In this document: positions 35,057 through 44,147 of the stretch, piece after piece
Position numbering within the stretch: position 1 is the first letter of the stretch
How the letters are laid out: the number at the start of each line of letters is the position of its first letter
Source of the DNA: Desulfofundulus salinus
GTDB lineage: Bacteria; Bacillota; Desulfotomaculia; Desulfotomaculales; Desulfovirgulaceae
Assembly: GCF_003627965.1 (NCBI RefSeq)
Contig: NZ_RBWE01000001.1
Coordinates: forward strand, 2,647,637 to 2,711,636
Reading direction: 5' to 3'
Length of the DNA stretch: 64,000 nt
Notes under the pieces: model-generated
Seen by the model: only the letters and a program-made list of their open reading frames with translations
The model's database searches: none
What the model was told of the DNA's origin: nothing
Made by a program: the position numbers and the translations under genes

Positions 35057-35938
35057 TCACACTTCTTCCACCCGCCAGCCCGCATCCCGGATTGTATCCC
35101 AGGCCAGTGGCGTAACCAGTGCCCCCCTGGGAATCCTGACCACCCCGTTATTGTTTACCAGGGCACCCAGCTCCGTGCGTGTGATAACCATGCGCTGGCC
35201 GGAACGCTGCTCGACTGCCGGCACACTCGATAAAACGGCAGGCAACTGGTAGGGGCTTTCGGGCACGTTTTTACTCCTTAATAGCGGCTGAGGAGCAATT
35301 CCGGAATCAGCCCGCCTTCCAATCATTTCTGCCACCACACTGCCCAATTCCCGGGCCGATACCAGAGTCACCCCGTAACCTGCAATTTTTTCCAGATTAT
35401 CTTTCATCGTCTGAACCAGTGCCGGACGACCACGGTTCATTCCCAAACGTGCAAAACCTTCACTGGTGGGGTCTGCCGCATCACTGGCCGCTATCACCGG
35501 CAGCCCGCGCATTAAGGCATCCACCAGCACCTCCGCTGCCGCCGAGTCCAGCAACATCGAAGCCAGACGGGCTGCAGTGGTCCGTGTGAGTACGGGTACC
35601 ACCACCAGGTCACAAAGCTCGAGAAGCTCTGTATGCCTGCCACGACTGCTTTCGCCCTCAACCAAAACGTCAACAGCCTGCAGTTCTTGCCTCCACTTCT
35701 CGGGATCATGAATAGCCGCCGCCGACCGGGAGAAAAGGATGAAGTACTCCAGCCCCACCCCTCGCTCCCTCTTCAGGCGCGCAAGTTCCTCCAGAGCAGC
35801 CCGCGCACCGATGGTCCCGCCCGTAACCACAACCAGTATCCTGCGATGCCCGGGCAGAGGTGAAACAGGAACCTGTCCCCTGTTCAGGCGGCGTAACACC
35901 TCTTCCACTACGCGATTCACCAGCTCTTCACCGGTCAC
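35057..35938 (-). CDS. Flavoprotein-family microcompartment protein with cargo-like N-terminus
   Basis: A 293-residue protein of uncertain role. Residues 3-20 (GEELVNRVVEEVLRRLNR) form an amphipathic helix like the targeting peptides of PduD, PduE and PduP. Residues about 32-210 look like a flavoprotein/decarboxylase-like Rossmann fold (RILVVVTGGTIGARAALEEL; ELCDLVVVPVLTRTTAARLA; GLPVIAASDAADPTSEG). The C-terminal part ends VVRIPRGALVTPLAWDTIRDAGW, a pattern seen in several small BMC proteins. PF02441-type flavoproteins occur in some glycyl-radical and other BMC loci. PduM is the positional alternative. It likely binds FMN inside the compartment; the reaction is unknown. Confidence 0.6.
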   Translation of the reverse strand: MTGEELVNRVVEEVLRRLNRGQVPVSPLPGHRRILVVVTGGTIGARAALEELARLKRERGVGLEYFILFSRSAAAIHDPEKWRQELQAVDVLVEGESSRGRHTELLELCDLVVVPVLTRTTAARLASMLLDSAAAEVLVDALMRGLPVIAASDAADPTSEGFARLGMNRGRPALVQTMKDNLEKIAGYGVTLVSARELGSVVAEMIGRRADSGIAPQPLLRSKNVPESPYQLPAVLSSVPAVEQRSGQRMVITRTELGALVNNNGVVRIPRGALVTPLAWDTIRDAGWRVEEV

Positions 35939-35953
35939 CTGTTCTCGCCTCCC

Positions 35954-36784
35954 TTAGCCAGCCGGGCAACAAAGGGCAATCCCCAGCGGGGTCACCAGCA
36001 GAGGTTCCACCGGGCACAGCACGGGGACATCCAGCTGGCGCTGCATCACGTCAACAAATCCATGGAACGAAAAGGCACCGCCGACCAGGTAGACAGTGGG
36101 TACATCCCACCCCTCGAGGTGGCGCCGTACAATAGCTGCCACCTTCTCCATCACCGGGCGGACCAGCGGGAGGAGCTCCGGCTGCCTGCCGGGATCCAGC
36201 TTCATAGCTTCAGCTTCACTGAAAGGCAGCCCATAATGCCCGCTGAGCACCAGGGTAAAGTGGGTGCCGCCGGTCGGCTCATCGGCGGTATATACCACTT
36301 CACCTTCCTTAAGGATGGAAATGCCCGTCGTACCGCCGCCCACATCCACCACCGCTCCATCCCGTACCCCCAGCACCGCGGATGCTGCAGTAGGTTCATC
36401 GACTACATTCACAACCTGAAGTTCCGCACTTTCAACCACGTACCGGGTAGCTCTCGAGTCCCTGTCTCCGGTTCCTGGTGGTACAGCAGTGGCCGCTGTC
36501 AATAATTCCGCTCCCAGCGTCACGCGCAAGTTCTCCACGAGACGCCGCACAATATTTACGGCACCTGCATAATCCACCACCAGGCCATCCCGCACCACCT
36601 GTGCCGGTTTCAGTGCCCCGGCCACCGGCTGGCCGGTTTCGTCCACCACCGCCACCACAACATTGGCAGTGCCGAGGTCGACACCCACACGCAGGCGCCC
36701 CTGCCAGGCTTTGAGCGGTTCATCCATACGGGACCTGAAGGTAGCGATTAATTCATTCGCCCGCTCAAACTGTCCCTTAATCAT
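35954..36784 (-). CDS. eutJ: EutJ-like actin/Hsp70-fold chaperone
   Basis: A 276-residue protein with an actin/Hsp70 ATPase fold: RVGVDLGTANVVVAVVDETG (phosphate 1), VVNVVDEPTAASAVLG, AVVDVGGGTTGISILKEG (phosphate 2) and VYLVGGAFSFHGFVDVM (adenosine). This matches EutJ of ethanolamine loci, where it is thought to be a chaperone. Found here in a diol operon, it could assist assembly or cargo activation beside PduGH. The start ATG at 36784 overlaps the end of pduL by 8 bases. Base composition fits its neighbours. Confidence 0.88.
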   Translation of the reverse strand: MIKGQFERANELIATFRSRMDEPLKAWQGRLRVGVDLGTANVVVAVVDETGQPVAGALKPAQVVRDGLVVDYAGAVNIVRRLVENLRVTLGAELLTAATAVPPGTGDRDSRATRYVVESAELQVVNVVDEPTAASAVLGVRDGAVVDVGGGTTGISILKEGEVVYTADEPTGGTHFTLVLSGHYGLPFSEAEAMKLDPGRQPELLPLVRPVMEKVAAIVRRHLEGWDVPTVYLVGGAFSFHGFVDVMQRQLDVPVLCPVEPLLVTPLGIALCCPAG

Positions 36785-37466
36785 CGATGATCACCTGTAC
36801 GTAATCCCCGTTTTTAAGACCGGCCGCGTTGGCTTCATCGGTATCGATATGGATTTCAAGGCGGTATGCGGGTGATACACGTACCAGTACCCGGTCGAAA
36901 ACTACCCTTCGCAACCCTTCCGTGCGCACCCGTACCAGTTCCCTGTCTTTGAGCCCCCAACGTTCAGCTACATCGGCAGGCATGTGTATGTGACGCCAGG
37001 CCAGTATTACACCCTCCTCCAGGTTGATGGCCCCCCTGGGACCAACCAGAACCGCCCCGGGTGTTCCGGAGAGGTCGCCCGAATCCCGGACCGGAGGGTC
37101 AATCCCCAGAAGGTAAGAATCGGTACGGGAGATTTCCACCTGTGTTTGTCCCCTCGGTGGACCCAGGACACGGACGTTCTGAAGCACGCCCCGCGGCCCG
37201 ACAACTGTTACACATTCCTTCGCAGCGTACTGGCCGGGTTGCAGTTCCCTGATGGGAGTCAGGCTATACCCGGGGCCGAAAAGTGCCTCGACATGCTCCG
37301 GTGCCAGATGGACGTGACGCGCTGATACTCCCACCGGCACCCGCAGGATTTCGCGTTCCGCCGCCTGCCGGCGCTGGACCTGCGCCACTACCGCCCGCAC
37401 CAGGGCGTGAATTACATCCCCGGGAATTTCCTGCGGCAGCACCGCCGTTGATTGTTTCAGTTCCAA
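36777..37466 (-). CDS. pduL: Phosphate propanoyltransferase PduL
   Basis: Converts acyl-CoA and phosphate to acyl phosphate and CoA, regenerating CoA inside the shell. The 229 residues contain the two zinc-site repeats typical of PduL: VSARHVHLAPEHVEALFG and WRHIHMPADVAERWGL, and the C-terminal LEIHIDTDEANAAGL. The first 30 residues include DVIHALVRAVVAQVQRR, possibly a targeting helix. The start is TTG at 37466 after GTAGGTGAAG. It is coupled to eutJ by overlap. With the Buk-like kinase it forms the substrate-level phosphorylation branch. Confidence 0.95.
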   Translation of the reverse strand: MELKQSTAVLPQEIPGDVIHALVRAVVAQVQRRQAAEREILRVPVGVSARHVHLAPEHVEALFGPGYSLTPIRELQPGQYAAKECVTVVGPRGVLQNVRVLGPPRGQTQVEISRTDSYLLGIDPPVRDSGDLSGTPGAVLVGPRGAINLEEGVILAWRHIHMPADVAERWGLKDRELVRVRTEGLRRVVFDRVLVRVSPAYRLEIHIDTDEANAAGLKNGDYVQVIIDD

Positions 37467-37622
37467 GCTGCTTCACCTACCTGTATTTTTTCCTGTTCCG
37501 GGAGTACCGGCGACCCTTGACCAGTTTTATATCGGTTTTTTCCGGTACCGTAATGCAGGCGGAAGAGGTGGGCTTTCCACCTGGACAGGGAGCAAGGCGC
37601 AGCACCGAAAGGGTTTCATGTT
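37467..37622. other. Intergenic gap inside the BMC operon, nothing recognised
   Basis: 156 bases between the shell gene with a tail and pduL. No open frame of family character, no terminator with a T run and no convincing promoter was found. Confidence 0.4.
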
Positions 37623-38117
37623 TCAGTGCCTGCGGCGCCGTTCGCGTCCGCCCCGGCTTTCCCTGTTTCCAGAACCGGGGTTGTTCGTTTTTTTTTCTTC
37701 AGGCTCCGGATTTTCAGTAACGGGCTCTAATTCTGCCGCCTCCGGTGCCCCTTCTTCCCCTCCCGCGGTGTCTGGAGCACCGGCGCCCGACCCTTCCCCG
37801 GAAGCCGGCCCGGGTCCGACGCGGCCAGCACCTCTGGTTGCAGGACTGTTGATCACAGGTTCCACTTCTTGATGGGGACGTGGAATGACATGGGAAGACA
37901 CAACCTTACCCACCCGCGAAGCAGCAGCTACACCAGCACTGACAGCAGCCTTTACCGCTCCCACGTCCCCACGAATCTTAACCACCACCATTCCGCCGCC
38001 CTGTGTCAGTTCGTAACCGACCATCTCCACATTAGCGGCTTTAGCCATGGCATCGGCAGCCTCCACAGCCGCTACCAGTCCTACCGTTTCAATAAGGCCT
38101 AAAGCCTGGGTGGCCAA
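37623..38117 (-). CDS. BMC-domain shell protein with long disordered tail (PduK-like position)
   Basis: A 164-residue hexameric-type shell protein. Residues 1-88 are a single BMC domain almost like PduA/PduJ ([52 protein letters not shown]). Residues 90-164 are a low-complexity tail: first Gly/Pro/Ser, then an acidic stretch rich in Glu, then a basic C-terminus full of Arg ending in RERRRRH. PduK also carries a C-terminal extension, but with a cysteine cluster, which is missing here. The tail might tether cargo, bind the shell's outside, or connect to the cell's positioning machinery. ATG at 38117 with GGAGGTGACC. Confidence 0.85.
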   Translation of the reverse strand: MATQALGLIETVGLVAAVEAADAMAKAANVEMVGYELTQGGGMVVVKIRGDVGAVKAAVSAGVAAASRVGKVVSSHVIPRPHQEVEPVINSPATRGAGRVGPGPASGEGSGAGAPDTAGGEEGAPEAAELEPVTENPEPEEKKTNNPGSGNRESRGGRERRRRH

Positions 38118-38151
38118 TTTCCGGTCACCTCCTCCTGATTAAAACAATGGC

Positions 38152-38517
38152 TTACATGGTTTTGAAGGGCACCACTTTTACCAGCCGCGCTGCATTTGTG
38201 CCCACTATCCGTGCTGCTTCCGGCCTTAAATTGAGATGGACGGTGAACACGGGCTGGTGGCGGCGGAGCTTGCGGTGGTGAATTACGGCCTTACCCTGGC
38301 TGTCCAGACCAATACCTACTTCGAGCGGGGAAATACGAGCTGCCTGGTGGCCCAGTTCTTCAGCATCCCCGTTTCCCTCCTGCACCACCACCGGCACACC
38401 TTCTTCCTCCAGCCCCAGCAATATCTCCCGCTTCAGGGCCTCGGAAACGTTCCGGCCGGGACACATCAAGACCACCGCCGGGCGTTCACCCGTCCACCTG
38501 GCGTAAACAGAACTCAT
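38152..38517 (-). CDS. pduH: Diol dehydratase reactivase small subunit PduH
   Basis: A 121-residue small subunit of the reactivating factor that exchanges damaged B12 cofactor out of PduCDE. Features: VVLMCPGRNVSEALKREILLGLEEEGVPVV, GIGLDSQGKAVIHHRKL and the C-terminal RIVGTNAARLVKVVPF, which matches the beta-type fold shared with the PduD core. The start ATG overlaps the pduG stop (ATGA). Works with PduG as an alpha2beta2 complex. Confidence 0.93.
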   Translation of the reverse strand: MSSVYARWTGERPAVVLMCPGRNVSEALKREILLGLEEEGVPVVVQEGNGDAEELGHQAARISPLEVGIGLDSQGKAVIHHRKLRRHQPVFTVHLNLRPEAARIVGTNAARLVKVVPFKTM

Positions 38518-40355
38518 CTGCGTGTACCCCCAACCCGACCATCAACTGCAGACAGAACCAGGCCCGTGGCCACCGCGTTACGAGGCCCTTCGGTACCCCG
38601 GATGTTGGCCCGCCCCGTAACCACACCATAATGGGCCAGCGCATCAGATATGAGGTGCGGTACTTCAAAGTCCAGGGCAGACCCGCCCACAAGAACCACA
38701 AAATCAATAAGCCTGATGTTTTGTCCCGGGGCCACCTGGCTCAGAGCTCTAAAAGCATTGGTTACAAAAACTTTCTCCTTGGCCGACCGGCGCACCGCAC
38801 GGATCTTCTCGACTGATTCACTCACAGGGACGGGAACCAGCTCGCTCCCTTCTTTAACCACCACGACCCGGCCGAAAACACCGGGGTCCAGAGCCTGGTC
38901 ATAGAAAACCACAGTTCCATCTTCCATACGGATGTGGAACAGGCTTTCCACTTTCGCCAGCGGGTAGCGCTTGATTTCCTCTGCCAGGTGGCGGTCTTCC
39001 AACCCCAACTCGGAAGCAATGAGCATGGTTACCAGTTCACCGGCTCCTGCCAGGTGAACAAAACTCAATTTGCCTTCCTGATTGATAAAGGCTGCGTCAG
39101 TGGAACCACCACCCAGGTCCAGAATGGCTACCGGGCGGTCGACCCCCGGAGTAGTCAAGGCACCCAGGATGGCCATCTGGGCCTCCACTCCGCCAACCTC
39201 AACCCGGAAGCCCAGCTCAGCTTCCAGCCGGCGGGCAATCTCTTCCATGGGAAACCGGCTGGTCCTGACCATTGCCGCCAGGGCCACTGCATTTTCATTG
39301 GAAAACTCCCCGGCCAGCCCGCCAACCACCCTCTGGGGAACAAGCGTGTCGACAGCGAGAATATCCCTGATCCGAACTTCATCCCTGGACTGGCCGCTTA
39401 AATCAGCCATCACCTGCCGGACTTTTTCCAACATGCCACCCACGTTGGTACCCGGAGTACCGCTGGCATCCATGAGTGGAGCCATCCGGTCCAGAGCGGC
39501 CATGATCTGCCCGGCCCCCTCCTCCAGGTCCACCTCCGCCCGGCCCTTCTCACCCTCCAGGATCACACGGCCGGCCGGAATGCGGCGTTCCTTTACATCC
39601 CCGGCAGGTGTTTTAATTACCACTGCAGAGCGATTGCCGGTGAGTGCCCGGGCTACGGGCACCACATTCCGGGTTTCTTCGGGCGTAAGCTCGAATACCG
39701 TAGCGATACCATAAGGGTTTGACAAGGTTTGAATCACGCCGCCGGGCGGGGCCACTTCCACCGCCGCACGCATGGAAAGCGGGACCCGCTCGAGATATTG
39801 CACCTCGTCGACCACCGGAATGGGCTTTTTAACCCTGTTATAAATGAGCACCCCGTCATCCCGCTGGGCAATAGCCCCCTGTACATCAACACCTTTATCC
39901 AGCGCCTGGTTGATCAGGCGGGCAGCAGTATCATAGGTAATACTGGCCGGGACCACGGCTACCACACGGTCACCCGGGGCGCAGGACGGCAACTGGTCCA
40001 CAGGAACTGTCGTACCCACTCCCAAACCGGTGCCGCCCGGAGTGGCCGGGTTGTGCCCGATCATGGTTGATTCCGTAATTACCGTCTCGGTAATAGCCTC
40101 CATGGCCACATCCGCGATTACGGGCGTTGCCTCATTCAAGCGCAATAAAGAAATATCGCTCAGGCGGCAGCCGGCCCGGGCGACAGCTTCTTCCAGGGCC
40201 CGCTTCACACCGGGGACGTTATCTACTGTCCCCTTGATACCGGTAGTGGGAACGAGCGAACTGGCCAGGAAACTGACCCGTCCGCCCGCCTCTACCTTAG
40301 CCAGAGCTACTTCTGTTGAATTGTTACCGATATCGACCCCTGCAATGATCGTCAT
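38514..40355 (-). CDS. pduG: Diol dehydratase reactivase large subunit PduG
   Basis: Large subunit of the ATP-dependent reactivating factor, 613 residues, close to the family length. Opening IIAGVDIGNNSTEVALAKVE is the actin-like phosphate-1 segment; VAILDLGGGSTDAAFI near 405 is phosphate 2, and FVVLVGGSALDFEVPHLI lies near the C-terminus. Swapping the inactive cobalamin for fresh adenosylcobalamin needs PduG with PduH. It is 23 bases downstream of pduE, as in classical pdu operons (CDEGH). Confidence 0.95.
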   Translation of the reverse strand: MTIIAGVDIGNNSTEVALAKVEAGGRVSFLASSLVPTTGIKGTVDNVPGVKRALEEAVARAGCRLSDISLLRLNEATPVIADVAMEAITETVITESTMIGHNPATPGGTGLGVGTTVPVDQLPSCAPGDRVVAVVPASITYDTAARLINQALDKGVDVQGAIAQRDDGVLIYNRVKKPIPVVDEVQYLERVPLSMRAAVEVAPPGGVIQTLSNPYGIATVFELTPEETRNVVPVARALTGNRSAVVIKTPAGDVKERRIPAGRVILEGEKGRAEVDLEEGAGQIMAALDRMAPLMDASGTPGTNVGGMLEKVRQVMADLSGQSRDEVRIRDILAVDTLVPQRVVGGLAGEFSNENAVALAAMVRTSRFPMEEIARRLEAELGFRVEVGGVEAQMAILGALTTPGVDRPVAILDLGGGSTDAAFINQEGKLSFVHLAGAGELVTMLIASELGLEDRHLAEEIKRYPLAKVESLFHIRMEDGTVVFYDQALDPGVFGRVVVVKEGSELVPVPVSESVEKIRAVRRSAKEKVFVTNAFRALSQVAPGQNIRLIDFVVLVGGSALDFEVPHLISDALAHYGVVTGRANIRGTEGPRNAVATGLVLSAVDGRVGGTRR

Positions 40356-40378
40356 TGCGCAAGGCTCCTTCGTCCTTT

Positions 40379-40912
40379 TTATGCAGTCCGCAGCCGCCCG
40401 CGGCGCTCATAGACATCGGCCGCTTCCCGCACAAAAGCTGCATTGATCCTGGCACCGTACTTGTGCTCCAGTTCGTCGGCGATGGCCAGGAGCTCAGCCC
40501 TGGTCGACCTGTACGGCCTCAAAGCGTTGTAAATCTCCAGGATGCGCTCGTCGGGCACCCCGGTCAACTCTGCAGCCCGCCGGAAATTTTGAGCAAGCTG
40601 CTTGCGGCCGCAGGCTTCAGCAATCCGGGCCTGCATGAGCAGAGCGTCTGCCGTGATCCGCACGTCCTGGGGTGTAATTTTGCCGTTCAAGACGTTTTCA
40701 ATGGTTAGATCTTCCAGCTTCTTGCCTGTGGCAGTACGTATCAATTCAGGCCGCTTCTCTGCCAGCGGGTAATCCTTCCCGGGGTGCAGGGCACACCCGG
40801 TTTTCCCCGCCTGAGTGCCAGCTTCCGCCGCCGGCGTATTTTCCTCGCCGGCCACGTTGCTCATCTGCTTGAGAACCTCACGCACCAGTTGCTCTATATA
40901 ACGCGCATCCAT
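40379..40912 (-). CDS. pduE: Diol dehydratase small subunit PduE
   Basis: Gamma subunit of B12-dependent diol dehydratase, 177 residues. The N-terminal ARYIEQLVREVLKQM is an amphipathic helix like the targeting signals found on PduD and PduP. The core has YPLAEKRPELIRTATGKKLEDLTIENVLNG, with the conserved L.R..TG patch, and ends EHKYGARINAAFVREAADVYERR. ATG at 40912 with AGGAGG. Stoichiometry alpha2beta2gamma2 with PduC and PduD. Confidence 0.95.
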   Translation of the reverse strand: MDARYIEQLVREVLKQMSNVAGEENTPAAEAGTQAGKTGCALHPGKDYPLAEKRPELIRTATGKKLEDLTIENVLNGKITPQDVRITADALLMQARIAEACGRKQLAQNFRRAAELTGVPDERILEIYNALRPYRSTRAELLAIADELEHKYGARINAAFVREAADVYERRGRLRTA

Positions 40913-40927
40913 CCCGGCACCTCCTCC

Positions 40928-41596
40928 TTAGTGAAACCGGGGTTCCAGTTCTGTAGAACTGGCTCCGGGCACCACAAACTGTGTTTCTTTGATGTGCATA
41001 ACCGCCGCCCGGGCCTGGTACTTGGGCCGGGCCATTTGATCGTTGCGGACCGGCACCGGATCCGGGTTTTCACCCTTGGCGTAACGGGCCGCGTTCCGCC
41101 CGATAGCCCTGTACGTCTCCAGGTCCAGGAGAGGTGACTGCGGAAACAGTTCCAGGTTGCTTAAAGGAGGAAGGTCCTTCTGGTGAATCACTGTCGTGCC
41201 GCGGGATTGAATTCCGATACCGATACCGGAACCCGAAAGTTTGGCCGCCTCATGAGCTACGAAGGCCACGTCCGATGTCTTCCTGACTCTTATCACACGG
41301 GCGCGGCAGCCCTCTTCTTCAATACCGGCCATGATTTCACGCAAAACATCCGCATGAGGCAGGCCGATAATAGTCCTGGTGAATTTATCGCCAAATGCGG
41401 GGGCAAGGCCGATTACCACTTCACTGCGGTCAGTGCCGGGCCGTGCTTCCCCCTTCTCTGCCAGGACCAGCCCTTGCCCTGTCACTGGAGCAGCTGAAGC
41501 CCTGTCCACCTTCTCCGCATACCCGCTGCTCTGCAAGCGTGACATTTCCTGTATTACCTGCTCCACGATCTTCTCAATCAGGGCGTTGTCCACCAT
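40928..41596 (-). CDS. pduD: Diol dehydratase medium subunit PduD
   Basis: Beta subunit, 222 residues. The first 20 residues ([14 protein letters not shown]) are the classical shell-targeting helix known from PduD. After a linker of about 25 residues come [30 protein letters not shown] and [22 protein letters not shown], typical of the beta subunit, which shapes the base-on cobalamin pocket together with PduC. ATG at 41596, GGGGAGG upstream, 15 bases after pduC. Confidence 0.95.
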   Translation of the reverse strand: MVDNALIEKIVEQVIQEMSRLQSSGYAEKVDRASAAPVTGQGLVLAEKGEARPGTDRSEVVIGLAPAFGDKFTRTIIGLPHADVLREIMAGIEEEGCRARVIRVRKTSDVAFVAHEAAKLSGSGIGIGIQSRGTTVIHQKDLPPLSNLELFPQSPLLDLETYRAIGRNAARYAKGENPDPVPVRNDQMARPKYQARAAVMHIKETQFVVPGASSTELEPRFH

Positions 41597-41611
41597 TCCC
41601 TTTCACCTCCC

Positions 41612-43285
41612 CTAGATTTCCATATCTTCGGGCCGCAGAGCCTGGGCAATATTCTTAATTTCCTCCCAGCGCTCCTTGCTCAAACGGTAACCGGTTCCTG
41701 GACCCCGGTAGTCGTTTAGATCATTTACTGCAGAAATGACATGGAAATTCTGATCCAGAATTGCGGAGGTATGCAGGTAGTCACCGGATACCCTTTGCTT
41801 GAGCATGTTGAGTATATTTTGCGCGATATCTTCAAAGCCGTGCTTGGCCAGGGCTTTAACCACATCCAGCCCGGTTACGCCGCGTGCTATCATATCCTGA
41901 GCAGCCTTAAGGTCTTCCGGCACCTTGCGGGGTGGCATATCTTCGGAACCGTGCGCGTAAGTCGCGGCTTCAACTTCTTCGTCGGTGATTTCGGGCAGAC
42001 CCAGCTCCTTGAACACCGCCTGCAGCGCCCTGGCCGCCCGGTTGCGTACGGCAACAACTTCCTCCTCGCTGACCGGCCGCACCCCGCCGTCCACCATCAG
42101 GTCCCGCTGCAGGAGCAGGTAGTCGTCCATGTCTTCAATATCAAAGTTGGACCCTGCAAACATGTTGTCGTAGTTGGGTACTGCGCTGTAACCAGAGAAG
42201 ATGAAGTCCGTGCCTGCTGCGAATTGCGGCAGCATGCGGGCAGTCCGCCGTATATCCGAGTGGGAAAAGGTCTGGTCGTTACCGGAAGCCACTTCCAGGT
42301 CCAGCATCATGGTGATCAGGTTCTCAGCCGCCACCGCACGAATACCTGAAGGCACAGCACCCGGTACGCCGATGCAGCTGATAGAACCGTTTTGCAGTCC
42401 CTGCACACCAGCACCCTTGGTGAGCATTACGCAGCGGGCTTCCAGGTAGAGCATGGACTTGCCCTCAGCGTAGCCCATCTGCACCTCCGAACCGGTACCG
42501 GACGTAAAGCGCATCTTCAGACCGCGGGAAGCATAAGCCGATGCCAGGAATGCTTTGGACCATGGCGTATCATCACCGTCAACAAACACCTGCTCTGTAC
42601 CGTACACGGAAATAGTTTCCGCATAGGAGGTAAGACCGCGCATTCCGAGCTGCAACTCAGTAGCTTCTTCCAGAGCACACTGGGTGAGCACGCCGCCACG
42701 TCCCGTCTGGGAACCCACCAGCAGGGCCAGGGCGTTGAAAGGAGCGTAGCGGACCACACCCACGGTGGTTTCCTGCTCGGCAAATCCCCGCAGGGCGGCT
42801 TCTGCTGCGTCCGCCGCGATTTGCACCGGGTTGTCCCGCAAATTGGTGACGTGGCACTGATTGGCCGGCGTCTTCCGGGCACGCATTTTCATCATGCCCA
42901 TCATGATTTCCACGATGTTCATGTGCCCCAGAACTTCGACCACTTTGGCCGGGGTCATGCCCTGAGCCAGCCTGGCGATTTCTTCGCGAGGCACATTGAT
43001 GTCCACGACCATCCTGGCAATCTGCGCGGAATCCATGGCCATTACTTCCGGAGCAACATTAACATCGATGAAATAATCAGCAATAAATTGTTCGATCATA
43101 TCGAAATCTTCACGGCGCTTACCGTCCATCTCCACAACCCGGCCGTTTTCGATCTTCAGGCTGGGCTTTGGATCTAAAGGACTGTTCATGGCTATCAGGC
43201 CCACTTCCGGCCATTCCGCCACAAACCCGTCCTGGTTGACCGGCCTGTTGGCCAGAACCTCGAAACGTTTGGAACGTTTAGCCAT
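41612..43285 (-). CDS. pduC: B12-dependent diol dehydratase large subunit PduC
   Basis: Catalytic TIM-barrel subunit, 557 residues. Radical isomerisation and dehydration of a 1,2-diol to an aldehyde. Numbering is +2 compared with the Klebsiella enzyme: Gln143 and His145 in ANQCHVTN, the glutamate in EQETTVGVVRYAP, a second in YAETISVYGTE and the aspartate in SAVPNYDNMFAGSNFD are present, so all the main substrate/metal ligands are kept. It cannot be decided from sequence whether propanediol, glycerol or ethylene glycol is preferred. Sits between the shell genes pduAB and pduDE, the classical order. Confidence 0.96.
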   Translation of the reverse strand: MAKRSKRFEVLANRPVNQDGFVAEWPEVGLIAMNSPLDPKPSLKIENGRVVEMDGKRREDFDMIEQFIADYFIDVNVAPEVMAMDSAQIARMVVDINVPREEIARLAQGMTPAKVVEVLGHMNIVEIMMGMMKMRARKTPANQCHVTNLRDNPVQIAADAAEAALRGFAEQETTVGVVRYAPFNALALLVGSQTGRGGVLTQCALEEATELQLGMRGLTSYAETISVYGTEQVFVDGDDTPWSKAFLASAYASRGLKMRFTSGTGSEVQMGYAEGKSMLYLEARCVMLTKGAGVQGLQNGSISCIGVPGAVPSGIRAVAAENLITMMLDLEVASGNDQTFSHSDIRRTARMLPQFAAGTDFIFSGYSAVPNYDNMFAGSNFDIEDMDDYLLLQRDLMVDGGVRPVSEEEVVAVRNRAARALQAVFKELGLPEITDEEVEAATYAHGSEDMPPRKVPEDLKAAQDMIARGVTGLDVVKALAKHGFEDIAQNILNMLKQRVSGDYLHTSAILDQNFHVISAVNDLNDYRGPGTGYRLSKERWEEIKNIAQALRPEDMEI

Positions 43286-43306
43286 TAATCCTCACCTCCC
43301 ACGCTG

Positions 43307-44131
43307 TTAAATATAGGGTCTGGTCAGGGATTGGGGTTTGTCTCCCATAGTACTGAGCAGGGTGATCCCGACTTCCCGGGCAGCAATAAGAGCCTGGCGG
43401 ACGGCACCGGAGTCACCCGAGATGAAAAGGATGGCTTCGTTGGTAAAACTTGTCCCCTTGGCCGGGCTGGCGTAACCAATCACCTGTACCTCCGCCGCCT
43501 TGACCGCCGTATCGCAGCAGACCACGCCGATGGCCGCAGGTGCACCTACGATCAGGCCGAATGCCCGCCCCAGCGGCGCGCCAAACGCCTTCTCCAGGGC
43601 ATGGCTGGCCCGCGCGGTGTACTGGAACTCCAGGTGGCCCGCGTCATTAGCGTAAACGTCACCAAATGTCCTCTCCAACTCCTGCAGAGCGACTTCCACC
43701 GCCCGGCGGGCGTCGGAAACCTCCTCGGCTCCGAAGATAATGAGGCTGCCATGACCGGCACCGCCCCTGGTATCCCGGGGCAGCTCAACGGCCACGACCT
43801 CGGTATTGGTTGCCTTAACCGCTTCATCCGCCGCCATGATCTGCGGACCGGCACCAACCCGGCCGCCCAGGATGCCGATGGACCGGTAACGGCTATCCAG
43901 CCCCATCTTCTCGTGGAGCAACGGATCAACGTTGGCAATAACCAGACCAATAGTATCCCCCATGGCCGTACCGACAAATTCGGTAGGTAAGGAAGTCAAC
44001 CCCCTCCCTGCAACCTGCTCGGCAACAGGAGAGGAACTGGCGGGCGCGCTGGATGCCGCAGCACTGCTGCTGGCCGCCCCCACTTTTTTCATCACCTGTT
44101 CCAGCACCTTCTGGACAAGTTGCTCGTCCAT
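43307..44131 (-). CDS. pduB: Microcompartment shell protein PduB (tandem BMC trimer)
   Basis: A 274-residue tandem-domain shell protein. It starts with an amphipathic segment (EQLVQKVLEQVMKKVG, residues 3-18) and an Ala/Ser-rich linker, then permuted BMC domains (about 60-150 and 165-265). Features: EFVGTAMGDTIGLVIANVD, RSIGILGGRVGAGPQIMAADEAVKATNTEVV, and AIGVVCCDTAVKAAEVQVIGYASPA. In Salmonella the PduB N-terminus links the shell to the cargo. An ACTT-free GGAGGTGGC site precedes ATG at 44131. Confidence 0.95.
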   Translation of the reverse strand: MDEQLVQKVLEQVMKKVGAASSSAAASSAPASSSPVAEQVAGRGLTSLPTEFVGTAMGDTIGLVIANVDPLLHEKMGLDSRYRSIGILGGRVGAGPQIMAADEAVKATNTEVVAVELPRDTRGGAGHGSLIIFGAEEVSDARRAVEVALQELERTFGDVYANDAGHLEFQYTARASHALEKAFGAPLGRAFGLIVGAPAAIGVVCCDTAVKAAEVQVIGYASPAKGTSFTNEAILFISGDSGAVRQALIAAREVGITLLSTMGDKPQSLTRPYI

Positions 44132-44147
44132 TTAAGCCACCTCCAAA

